A stretch of DNA of 36,000 nucleotides. It comes from DATJYV01 sp035499415 (GTDB lineage Bacteria > Bacteroidota > Ignavibacteria > UBA10030). The stretch covers positions 1 to 36,000 of the forward strand of contig DATJYV010000199.1 in assembly GCA_035499415.1 (NCBI GenBank), in the 5' to 3' direction. Below the pieces are notes generated by a model, which saw nothing but the letters and a program-made list of their open reading frames with translations, was not told where the DNA came from and did not search any database. Positions within the stretch are counted from its first letter, which is position 1; each line of letters starts with the position of its first letter. This document shows, in pieces, positions 15,905 to 23,133 of this stretch. The position numbers were made by a program, and so were the translations under genes.

Positions 15905-16939
15905 ATGAAGTTTTCCAAACTCATCGCGTCTGTCGTTCTGGCTCTGGCGGCGATTCTGCCCAGCGCCCTTGCGCAGATGAAGCTCAATGGGGCGGGAGCG
16001 ACCTTCCCGTACGTCATCTATTCAAAGTGGTTCGATGTCTACAGCCAGAAGTCCGGTGTCCAATTTAATTATCAATCGATTGGAAGCGGCGGCGGAATCA
16101 AGCAGGTAACCGAAGGTACGGTCGACTTCGGAGCGTCGGATGCGTTTCTGAGCGAAGACCAGATGAAGGAGATCAAGGAGAAGCAGGGCTCGGACATCAT
16201 CCACATCCCGACCGTGATGGGAGCGGTTGTCATTTCCTACAACGTGCCGGCCATCGGCAATGACCTCCACCTGACTCCCGGGGTGCTGGCAGACATCTAC
16301 CTCGGTGAAATCACCAAATGGAACGACCCCCGGATTGCCGAAATCAACCAGGGAAAGAATTTTCCGGACCAGGCGATCCTCGTCGCCCACCGTTCCGACG
16401 GAAGCGGCACGACGAACATTTTCACAGACTACCTCGTAAAAGTGAGCAAGAAATGGGCGGATAAAGTCGGCAAAGGAACGTCGGTGGATTGGCCGGTCGG
16501 TCTTGGCGGCAAGGGGAACGAAGGAGTTTCCGGACTGATCAAACAATCCGAGGGAGCGATGGGGTACGTCGAACTCGCGTACGCCGTCAAGAACAACCTT
16601 CCGTACGCCCTGCTCAAGAACGAAGCCGGAAAATATGTCGAACCGACGTTTGAGGGCGTCTCGTACGCCGCCGCGGGTGCGGCCGCCCATATGCCCTCCG
16701 ACCTGCGTGTGATGCTCACGAACGCGCCCGGAGAGAAGTCATATCCTATTTGCGGATTTACGTGGCTGCTTATCTACAAAGACATGAAGGACAAACAGAA
16801 GGCGGAAGCGATTGTCGGCTTCCTGAAGTGGGCAATGGGTGAGGGGCAGACGTACGCGAAGGACCTTTACTATGCGCCCCTTCCGAAAGAAGTGGTAAAG
16901 CTCTGCGAAGCAAAGATTGGCACAATCTCAACCAAATAG
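15905..16939 (+). CDS. pstS: Phosphate ABC transporter, periplasmic substrate-binding protein
   Basis: This 344-residue protein has a signal peptide, 'KFSKLIASVVLALAAILP', ending near 'SALAQ'. Phosphate-binding loops follow: 'LNGAGATFPYVIYSKW', 'YQSIGSGGGIKQ', 'DFGASDAFLS' and 'AHRSDGSGTTNIFTDYL'. It captures orthophosphate and delivers it to PstC/PstA. A perfect AGGAGGT lies five bases before the ATG. No lipobox cysteine is present, so it is soluble rather than a lipoprotein. Confidence 0.95.
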   Translation: MKFSKLIASVVLALAAILPSALAQMKLNGAGATFPYVIYSKWFDVYSQKSGVQFNYQSIGSGGGIKQVTEGTVDFGASDAFLSEDQMKEIKEKQGSDIIHIPTVMGAVVISYNVPAIGNDLHLTPGVLADIYLGEITKWNDPRIAEINQGKNFPDQAILVAHRSDGSGTTNIFTDYLVKVSKKWADKVGKGTSVDWPVGLGGKGNEGVSGLIKQSEGAMGYVELAYAVKNNLPYALLKNEAGKYVEPTFEGVSYAAAGAAAHMPSDLRVMLTNAPGEKSYPICGFTWLLIYKDMKDKQKAEAIVGFLKWAMGEGQTYAKDLYYAPLPKEVVKLCEAKIGTISTK

Positions 16940-17969
16940 GGTCTACACGGAACCGGCCAGCGAACCAACAAAGACGGACGCTTCAACATCATCGGGTGGC
17001 AATGACAACGTCGTTGATCCACCCGATGTAGTCCTTGCACCTCCGGCCCGGGCCGGCAGCCGCAATATCGGCGACCGGATCTTCCAAAATGTCACGTTCC
17101 TGTTCGCCCTGATCGTTCTGACCCTCGTCTTTCTGATGGCCTACGAGATGTACCGGGGCTCTCAGTTGACGATCGGGAAATTCGGCTGGTCGTTTCTTGT
17201 CTCGTCGACGTGGGATCCCGTGCGGGACGTCTACGGCGCTCTCCCCTACATCTTCGGGACGATCGCGACGTCGGTCCTCGCTCTTCTCATTGCACTCCCG
17301 TTGAGTCTCGGCATCGCGGTTTTCCTCTCCGAGCTGGCCCCACGCTGGCTCGAACCGTCGGTATCGTTCCTCGTTGAGCTGCTCGCCGCCATTCCCAGCA
17401 TCGTCTACGGCCTCTGGGGTTTCTTCGTCCTCGTGCCGTGGCTTCGGGTCTCGGTCGAGCCATTCCTGATCCGTCATTTGTCCTTTCTCCCGTTTTTCAG
17501 CGGAGCCCCCTACGGATTCGGGGTTCTCGCCGCCGGACTGATCATGGCGATCATGGTACTCCCCATTATCACTTCCGTTTCGCGGGACGTGCTTCGCTCA
17601 ATCCCCAACTCCCAGCGCGAGGCCGCCCTTGCGCTCGGAGCCACGCGATGGGAAACATCGCGCATCATGCTGTCCGACGCGCGTTCAGGTCTTCTGGGAG
17701 CCATCCTCCTCGGCCTCGGTCGCGCCGTCGGTGAAACGATGGCTGTCACCATGGTCATCGGGAACACGTCGAAGATCTCCCTTTCGCTCCTCGACACGGG
17801 ATACTCGATGGCGAGCGTCATCGCGAACGAGTTCGCCGAGGCCACAACAAACATGTATACCAGCGCGCTTATCGAAATCGCTCTTCTCCTCTTCATCGTC
17901 ACGATCATTCTGAACGCCGCTGCCCGTCTGATCGTCTGGAGCGTCACGAGAAAGTTTTCCGCCGCATGA
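16917..17969 (+). CDS. pstC: Phosphate ABC transporter permease PstC
   Basis: This 350-residue inner-membrane permease has six predicted helices and the binding-protein-dependent loop 'NSQREAALALGATRWETSRI' that contacts PstB. Other family segments are 'VELLAAIPSIVYGLWGFFVL' and 'GLGRAVGETMAVTMVIGN'. A hydrophilic N-terminal tail of ~50 residues rich in Ser, Pro and Asp precedes the first helix. The start is a TTG at 16917 inside the pstS end; no other usable start occurs in frame before the first helix, so this weak start is forced by the sequence and implies coupling to pstS translation. Confidence 0.93.
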   Translation: MAQSQPNRVYTEPASEPTKTDASTSSGGNDNVVDPPDVVLAPPARAGSRNIGDRIFQNVTFLFALIVLTLVFLMAYEMYRGSQLTIGKFGWSFLVSSTWDPVRDVYGALPYIFGTIATSVLALLIALPLSLGIAVFLSELAPRWLEPSVSFLVELLAAIPSIVYGLWGFFVLVPWLRVSVEPFLIRHLSFLPFFSGAPYGFGVLAAGLIMAIMVLPIITSVSRDVLRSIPNSQREAALALGATRWETSRIMLSDARSGLLGAILLGLGRAVGETMAVTMVIGNTSKISLSLLDTGYSMASVIANEFAEATTNMYTSALIEIALLLFIVTIILNAAARLIVWSVTRKFSAA

Positions 17970-18820
17970 GTGCTGCCTTCGTCTACCGCTGGCGAAAAGC
18001 CAAGAACCTGGCGATGACCGGCCTGTCGCTCCTGAGCGTCGGCGCCGCGCTCGTTCCTCTCTTCCTGATTTTCTTTTACACCCTCTCCCAGGGGATCGGG
18101 GCGCTGAACCTGGACTTCTTCATTCACATGCCGAAGCCCGTCGGAGAGACGGGGGGCGGCATGGCAAACGCCATCGTCGGAACCGGAATTCTTATCCTCA
18201 TCGGGAGCGCCTTCGGACTTCCCATCGGGATACTCGCGGGAATCTATCTGGCGGAATACGGACATACGGCATTCGGTGCCGTGACACGGTTCATGACCGA
18301 CGTGATGAGCGGCATTCCTTCGATCGTTGTCGGCGTCGTTGCTTATATTCTCGTCGTCCTCCCGATGGGCCATTTTTCGGCCCTGGCAGGCGGCGTGGCG
18401 CTCGGCCTTCTCATGATACCGACGGTCACGCGCACGACCGAAGAAATGATCAAATTGGTCCCTGATTCTTACCGGGAGGCTGCGCTTGCGCTCGGCATCC
18501 AGCGATGGCGGGCCACGCTCCGCGTGATCCTCCCCGCCGCGCTCAAGGGTATCACGACCGGCGTCCTCCTTGCCATTGCTCGTGCAGCCGGGGAGACTGC
18601 ACCCTTGCTCTTCACGTCGCTGGGAAACCGCTTCTGGTCAACCGATGTCACACAGCCGATCGCCGCTCTCACGGTATTCGCCTACGACTATTCCAAATCT
18701 CCCTTCGAGGATTGGATCCGGCAATCATGGGCCGCGGCATTTGTTCTGATTTTGCTTATCTTCGTGGTCAACGTCCTCTTCAGAATCGTTACGCGCGGGC
18801 GATTCGCCGCTGAGCGATGA
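17966..18820 (+). CDS. pstA: Phosphate ABC transporter permease PstA
   Basis: This 284-residue permease partners PstC. It has about six helices, with the coupling loop 'DSYREAALALGIQRWRATLR' and family segments 'DVMSGIPSIVVGVVAYILVV' and 'LLAIARAAGETAPLLFTSLG'. Its ATG overlaps the pstC stop as ATGA (17966-17969), which ensures matched synthesis of the two membrane subunits. Confidence 0.95.
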   Translation: MSAAFVYRWRKAKNLAMTGLSLLSVGAALVPLFLIFFYTLSQGIGALNLDFFIHMPKPVGETGGGMANAIVGTGILILIGSAFGLPIGILAGIYLAEYGHTAFGAVTRFMTDVMSGIPSIVVGVVAYILVVLPMGHFSALAGGVALGLLMIPTVTRTTEEMIKLVPDSYREAALALGIQRWRATLRVILPAALKGITTGVLLAIARAAGETAPLLFTSLGNRFWSTDVTQPIAALTVFAYDYSKSPFEDWIRQSWAAAFVLILLIFVVNVLFRIVTRGRFAAER

Positions 18821-18832
18821 CGCTAGCCGGTT

Positions 18833-18860
18833 ATCCCACCCCCGCCCTGGGATTCTTTTC
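18833..18860 (+). terminator. Weak hairpin between pstA and pstB
   Basis: ATCCCA (18833-18838) and TGGGAT (18848-18853) can form a 6-bp stem with a C-rich 9-base loop, followed by TCTTTTC. The stem is short and the T-run interrupted, so it would at most attenuate read-through into pstB and phoU. It may instead be chance pairing in the 60-nt gap. Confidence 0.25.
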
Positions 18861-18880
18861 ATCGTTGAAATGCAAATAGC

Positions 18881-19630
18881 ATGACGTATAAGATGAAAGC
18901 CGAAGGCGTGAACGCTTTCTTCGGCAAAACGCAGGCGCTCAAGGGCGTGTCGCTGGACGTTCCCGAAAACCAGGTCGTTGCGGTGATCGGGCCGTCGGGC
19001 TGCGGAAAGTCGACCTTTCTTCGCTGCCTCAATCGCATGCATGAAGTGGCGGGAGGATCGCGCGTCGGGTCGATTCTTCTCGACGGGGAGAACATCGACG
19101 ATATCGACCCGGTGAACCTCCGGCGGAGGGTCGGGATGGTGTTTCAAAAGCCCAACCCGTTTCCCACGATGTCGGTGTTCGACAATGTCGCGGCGGGGTT
19201 GAAACTCAACGGCACACGAGACCGCGGAAAACTCGCCGAGGTCGTCGAGCGGAGTCTGCGGCAGGCGGCGCTGTGGGATGAGGTGAAGGACTCGCTGCAA
19301 AAATCCGGGGTCAGTCTCTCCGGAGGACAGCAGCAACGGCTTTGCATCGCGCGAACTCTCGCTGTCGACCCGGAAGTAATCCTGATGGACGAGCCGGCGA
19401 GCGCCCTTGACCCGATCTCAACGGCGAAGATCGAGGAACTGATCTTTCAACTGAAGTCGAGCTACACGGTCGTCATCGTGACGCACAACATGCAGCAGGC
19501 GGCGCGCGTGAGCGACATGACCGGATTCTTCTACATGGGGAATCTCATCGAGTACGATGTGACCAAGAAGATCTTCACTGCGCCGAGCATGAAGCAGACG
19601 GAAGATTATGTTACGGGGCGGTTCGGATAG
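18881..19630 (+). CDS. pstB: Phosphate ABC transporter ATP-binding protein
   Basis: This 249-residue ATPase drives phosphate import. Motifs are Walker A 'GPSGCGKST', Q-loop 'VGMVFQKPNPFPTMSVFDNV', signature 'SLSGGQQQRLCIARTLA', Walker B 'VILMDEPASALDP' and the switch His in 'IVTHNMQQAARVSD'. The 'KPNPFP' stretch after the Q-loop is characteristic of PstB. It forms a complex with PstC and PstA, and with PhoU and PhoR for phosphate signalling. Confidence 0.96.
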   Translation: MTYKMKAEGVNAFFGKTQALKGVSLDVPENQVVAVIGPSGCGKSTFLRCLNRMHEVAGGSRVGSILLDGENIDDIDPVNLRRRVGMVFQKPNPFPTMSVFDNVAAGLKLNGTRDRGKLAEVVERSLRQAALWDEVKDSLQKSGVSLSGGQQQRLCIARTLAVDPEVILMDEPASALDPISTAKIEELIFQLKSSYTVVIVTHNMQQAARVSDMTGFFYMGNLIEYDVTKKIFTAPSMKQTEDYVTGRFG

Positions 19631-19696
19631 GCAATGTCGCCGGGACTGCTCCACCGAAGACCGGACATCTCCTGACCATTAACCACAGAATGAACG

Positions 19697-20383
19697 ATGG
19701 AACGACACTTTCAAAAAGAACTTGACGGACTGAAGACATCTCTCATCAAAATGGGAAGCGTTGTGGAAGAGAGTCTCAGCACCGCGATCCAGGCGCTGTT
19801 CGAGCAGGACGAGGCGCTCGCCCAAAAAGTCATCGATAGCGACGAGCGCATCAATTCGCTTGAGATTGAAATTGACAACGGCGTGATCGACATCCTCGCG
19901 CTCAAGCAGCCTGTCGCCAGCGACCTCCGGCTCATCATCGCCGTCCAGAAGATCAACAACGACCTCGAACGCATCGGCGACCACGCGGTCAATATTGCAG
20001 AGTCGGCCCTGGGGCTAGTGCGGACGCCTGCCACCGAACCGATGCTGGAGCTTCCTTCGATGGCCGACATCACGAAGGCGATGCTTCGCCACGCACTCGA
20101 CAGCTTTATCCTTCTCGACCCCCAGCTTGCCCGCAGCGTTCTTGAGCGGGACGACCAGATCGACAAGCTCAACCGCGCCATGACAAAGCAGGTCATCCAG
20201 CTCGTCCAAAGCGACCCCCGGATCATCGAAGGGGGATTGGACTTGATCCGCGTGAGCCGGAACCTCGAAAGAGTCGCCGACCTTGCAACCAACATCGCCG
20301 AGGAGGTCATCTTCCACACTCAGGCGAAGGTTGTGAAGCACCACGCCGAAGAGAAAGAGAATACCAGGAAAGAGAACTCCTGA
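19697..20383 (+). CDS. phoU: Phosphate-signalling accessory protein PhoU
   Basis: This 228-residue protein has two repeated three-helix bundles. The first metal-binding motif is 'NNDLERIGDHAVNIAE'. The equivalent in the second half is 'SRNLERVADLATNIAEEVIF', where the usual His after Asp is Leu. PhoU links the Pst transporter to PhoR and holds the Pho response off when phosphate is plentiful. A charged tail of ~18 residues rich in Lys and Glu extends past the fold. It closes the operon; no strong intrinsic terminator was found behind it. Confidence 0.94.
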   Translation: MERHFQKELDGLKTSLIKMGSVVEESLSTAIQALFEQDEALAQKVIDSDERINSLEIEIDNGVIDILALKQPVASDLRLIIAVQKINNDLERIGDHAVNIAESALGLVRTPATEPMLELPSMADITKAMLRHALDSFILLDPQLARSVLERDDQIDKLNRAMTKQVIQLVQSDPRIIEGGLDLIRVSRNLERVADLATNIAEEVIFHTQAKVVKHHAEEKENTRKENS

Positions 20384-20695
20384 CCCGCCTTCATAGCCGG
20401 CACGGACTGTCATCATCGGTATTTGCAGTCGATTCGACCGGCCTCGCAGGATTCGGCTGTTTCCTCGTTTGTCATATTCGAGAATGCCTTCCGCGTGATT
20501 TTCCATCAAGACCGTTCCTCGTCGCCTTCCGTCAATACTTCTTCGCTCCTGCACTTTTAGGAAAATCTTCATACTTTTACCGGGTACTGACCGCCGATCG
20601 TATTTACCACGACAGGAAACTGATCCGCCTATCGGAAATTCTGAGGGCGAACAACCCCGGCATGAAAGTATCCCAGGTTCACGGCAATCGGACCG
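20384..20695. other. 312-bp intergenic region between phoU and the sigma-54 activator gene
   Basis: I see no convincing coding sequence, no Pho box and no strong hairpin with a T-run here. A short direct repeat ACTTTTA occurs twice near 20560-20580, and the region is somewhat AT-richer than the genes. It must hold the phoU transcript end and the promoter of the activator gene, but neither can be placed with confidence. Confidence 0.5.
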
Positions 20696-22066
20696 ATGGC
20701 TGACCAGTCGACGGTCCTCATTCTCGATGATTCCGCCCAATTCCTCCAGGACTTCAAGAACCTGACAGGGAAGTACTTCACCATCCTCACCGCGCAGTCG
20801 GAAGCGGAGGCAATTCAGCTCCTCAACAGCCGGCGGGTCGACGCGATGTTTCTCGACCTGGTGCTCGGAAACGGAATCAGCGGCAAGGAAGTCCTCACCC
20901 GTCTCAAGGAGAGCTTCCCCGACCTTCCCGTGATCATGATGACCGCCCACACCTCCGTTGACACCGCAGTGGAGGCAATGAAGCTCGGGGCGTTTCATTA
21001 TCTGTCAAAAGAGATCAACGTGGGAGAATTGCGGGCCCTCGTCGGCAAAGCGATCGAAGAGCGATCACTGAAAAGGAGCTACACCGTCCTTCGTGACGAA
21101 GTTGCCCGGACTTCGGGGACGATTGTGGGCAAGAGCCGGGTTATGGAAGAGATATTTGAGTCGATCCGGAGAGTCGCAATGACGGACGTGACGGTACTTA
21201 TCACGGGAGAGTCAGGCACAGGCAAGGAGCTTGTTTCCCGCGAGATCCATCAATCGAGCAAGAGAAGTGACGAATCGTTCGTTGCCGTCAACTGCGGCTC
21301 GCTCGTCAAGGATTTGATCGAGAGCGAGCTGTTCGGACATGTCAAGGGCTCGTTTACGGGAGCTGTTCAGTCGAAGATAGGAAAATTCGAGCTTGCCGAA
21401 GGAGGGACAATATTCCTCGACGAGGTCGCTGAGCTGGATGGACAGTCCCAGGTGAAGCTCCTTCGCGTTCTTCAGGAAAAGGAGATCGACCGGGTCGGAG
21501 GGACGGCCCCAATCCCGGTGGATGTCCGGGTTATCGCGGCAACGAACCGAGACCTCGCCACGATGACCCAGCAGGCCCATTTTCGGGAGGACTTGTTTTA
21601 TCGGCTCAATGTCTACCCCATCTCCCTGCCTCCGCTTCGGGCGCACAAAGAGGACATCCCGCCGCTCGTCGATGCATTTCTCGCCAAATATGCGACGGCT
21701 CTTGGAAAACCAAACCTGAGAATTTCCCCGGCTGCTCTGAATCAGTTAATGGCCTACCACTGGCCCGGAAACGTCCGGGAGCTCGAGAATGTCGTTCAGA
21801 GGGCGATTCTCTTGTCGAACGGGGAAGTAATATCTCCGGAGAATCTTCCGAAGGAAATTGGTGAAGTGCGAACGAAGTCCTTCACCCCGCGATCACTGAG
21901 GGACCTCGAAAAAGAGTCACGCGAGTCAGCCGCACGTGAGATCATACTTCAAGCGCTCGAGCAAACCGGCTGGAGTATCAGGGAGTCGGCAAAGCTTCTG
22001 AGTATTCCGGAAAAAACTCTGTATGATCGCTGCAAACGGCTCGGAATCAAGCTATCCCGAAGGTAA
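20696..22066 (+). CDS. NtrC-family sigma-54-dependent response regulator
   Basis: This 456-residue activator has a receiver domain (D11-D12, phospho-acceptor D54 in 'AMFLDLVLGNG', and 'YLSKE' rather than the usual K-P). An AAA+ domain follows, with Walker A 'GESGTGKE' at 171-178, the sigma-54 contact loop 'GSFTGA' at 218-223 (canonical GAFTGA has Ala) and Walker B 'GGTIFLDEV'. 'HWPGNVRELENVVQRA' comes next, and the Fis-type helix-turn-helix 'IRESAKLLSIPEKTLYDRC' is at the C-terminus. It would open sigma-54 promoters after phosphorylation. The gene lies directly before two palindromes and a -24/-12-like element that precede the pilus-like operon, so it is probably that operon's activator, comparable to PilR. 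Confidence 0.92.
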   Translation: MADQSTVLILDDSAQFLQDFKNLTGKYFTILTAQSEAEAIQLLNSRRVDAMFLDLVLGNGISGKEVLTRLKESFPDLPVIMMTAHTSVDTAVEAMKLGAFHYLSKEINVGELRALVGKAIEERSLKRSYTVLRDEVARTSGTIVGKSRVMEEIFESIRRVAMTDVTVLITGESGTGKELVSREIHQSSKRSDESFVAVNCGSLVKDLIESELFGHVKGSFTGAVQSKIGKFELAEGGTIFLDEVAELDGQSQVKLLRVLQEKEIDRVGGTAPIPVDVRVIAATNRDLATMTQQAHFREDLFYRLNVYPISLPPLRAHKEDIPPLVDAFLAKYATALGKPNLRISPAALNQLMAYHWPGNVRELENVVQRAILLSNGEVISPENLPKEIGEVRTKSFTPRSLRDLEKESRESAAREIILQALEQTGWSIRESAKLLSIPEKTLYDRCKRLGIKLSRR

Positions 22067-22113
22067 TTCCGAAAAACTCAGAACTGTCTCAATTAATTCT
22101 GAACATTTCAGAA
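22067..22113. promoter_or_regulatory. Two tandem palindromes, likely activator-binding UAS
   Basis: A perfect palindrome TTCTGAA-CAT-TTCAGAA (22097-22113) is preceded by an imperfect copy of the same 7-3-7 design, TTCCGAA-AAA-CTCAGAA (22067-22083). Their centres are 30 bp apart, about three helical turns, so both face the same side of DNA. They lie 80-130 bp upstream of the -24/-12-like element, the usual place for enhancer sites of NtrC-type activators. Confidence 0.6.
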
Positions 22114-22192
22114 ATATGGAATCAAGAGCAATTCTTGTGTGTCAAAAATAGATTTTTTTCGTTGCTTTTGTATTTTCTACACATTACTTTTG

Positions 22193-22208
22193 TGGCATCG
22201 ATATTGTT
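22193..22208 (+). promoter_or_regulatory. Candidate sigma-54 promoter of the pilus-like operon
   Basis: TGGCATCGATATTGTT matches the sigma-54 consensus TGGCACGnnnnTTGCW at 13 of 16 positions, counting N and W as satisfied, with the GG at -24 and TTGT at -12 correctly spaced. Transcription would begin near 22219, giving a leader of about 119 nt before the first gene at 22338. The surrounding AT-rich DNA encodes nothing convincing. Confidence 0.55.
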
Positions 22209-22337
22209 GTAGTTTATTCACTCAAATGACACTCTCCCTCCAAAATACGAAGACGGCTTTTCATGTCTGCCCCAGCTATGAGAGTTACGCTCTCGCATCT
22301 GACGGGCAAGTTCTTTTGACGAAAGGCCTGAAATAAC

Positions 22338-22751
22338 ATGGGATCGTCCAAGGGCGTTCTTCTCAGCGGCGTTGCACTGGTTATCGGATTTTACATGCTC
22401 GGAATCAAGAAATCCGATCGTTTGACCGCGGAAATTGCCGAGGGGCGTGCCAATGATGTGCAGTCCCTGAATATCGCCCAGAGCGGCATTCGGTTTGCCA
22501 TCAACTCACTCGCGACCTCCAATTTTTCAATTACTTCATCTGAGTCATCCTCTTCACTTTTTGGCGGTACGCTGTCGTACACCATCGACGGCGTGACCCT
22601 TGGTCCTGGTTGGGCGCGCATCACTTCCACCGGCGTCGTCGGCGGAAGCAGAGTCACTTTGGTCGCCGACGTGCAGCAGACTCTTGCGGGGCAGAAAAAG
22701 GATCGAGGAAACATGTGGCAAGTAGCAAAAATCTACACACAACCCTCTTAA
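22338..22751 (+). CDS. PilX-like pilin-related membrane protein
   Basis: This 137-residue protein has one N-terminal hydrophobic helix ('GVLLSGVALVIGFYMLGIK') followed by an amphipathic helix with 'SLNIAQSGIRFAINSLA'. That pattern recalls PilX-type minor pilins, where an AQAG-like turn follows the membrane segment. The C-terminal part is beta-rich ('GGTLSYTIDG', 'WARITSTGVVGGSRVTLVAD'). A prepilin peptidase site with Glu at +5 is absent; Gly6 could be a non-canonical cleavage point. It opens the operon whose later genes encode the PilC/GspF and PilB/GspE components. Confidence 0.62.
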   Translation: MGSSKGVLLSGVALVIGFYMLGIKKSDRLTAEIAEGRANDVQSLNIAQSGIRFAINSLATSNFSITSSESSSSLFGGTLSYTIDGVTLGPGWARITSTGVVGGSRVTLVADVQQTLAGQKKDRGNMWQVAKIYTQPS

Positions 22752-22894
22752 AGCTCGCTCCATCCGCCGGGGTACTTGCGACCCTCCTCTGGCATCCTGC
22801 ACCCACCATTTCGCTTTTGCGTGCGACGTTTTTGCTCTGTACATTGCTCTCGGTGGCCCCGGCCGCGTGCGCATATGAAGACATGCAACGATGA
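22715..22894 (+). CDS. Possible small membrane or exported protein
   Basis: A 59-codon frame starts at a GTG at 22715, preceded by GAGGAAAC at good spacing. It overlaps the end of the PilX-like gene by 37 nt and ends in an ATGA overlap with the zinc-ribbon start (22891-22894). It contains two hydrophobic stretches ('LAPSAGVLATLLW', 'LLRATFLLCTLLSVAPAACA'), the second shaped like a signal sequence. The arrangement suits translational coupling across what would otherwise be a 139-nt gap. There is no recognisable family, so it may be chance. Confidence 0.35.
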   Translation: MASSKNLHTTLLKLAPSAGVLATLLWHPAPTISLLRATFLLCTLLSVAPAACAYEDMQR

Positions 22895-23109
22895 ATTCGA
22901 ACGGATCAAACGTTAACTTCTACCGGCTCTGTCCGCGATGCGGGAATTTTTCTCATATCGTGGAGAATCAGAGCTATTGTATCCTCTGTGGGACGAAGCT
23001 GATCGAGGAGTGTCCCCACTGTTCCAAACCGATCCTTCATCCACAGGGAAAATTTTGTTATCACTGCGGCACGAGCTACCGGATGGTACCGGCCGACCCT
23101 CGTCCGTGA
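22891..23109 (+). CDS. Small double zinc-ribbon protein
   Basis: This 72-residue protein holds four CxxC knuckles in two ribbons: 'LCPRCGNFSH' with 'YCILCGTKL', then 'ECPHCSKP' with 'FCYHCGTSY'. Each pair of knuckles would bind one zinc ion, giving a double zinc ribbon as in small adaptor or regulatory proteins. It has no membrane segment. Its place between pilin-like and PilC-like genes suggests a cytoplasmic assembly or regulatory factor; this is inference from position. Confidence 0.72.
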   Translation: MNSNGSNVNFYRLCPRCGNFSHIVENQSYCILCGTKLIEECPHCSKPILHPQGKFCYHCGTSYRMVPADPRP

Positions 23110-23133
23110 TGCCTTCGGACGTTATCCAACTCC

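Noticed and set aside
20384..20695. Possible sigma-54 promoter or Pho box before the activator gene
   Set aside because: The nearest match (GGCACGGACT near 20400) lacks the TTGC half at the right spacing, and no 11-bp-phased TTAACA hexamers are present.
22139..22336. 65-codon frame before the PilX-like gene
   Set aside because: AT-rich leader with poor codon content, overlapping the sigma-54-like promoter; no ribosome-binding site and no family.
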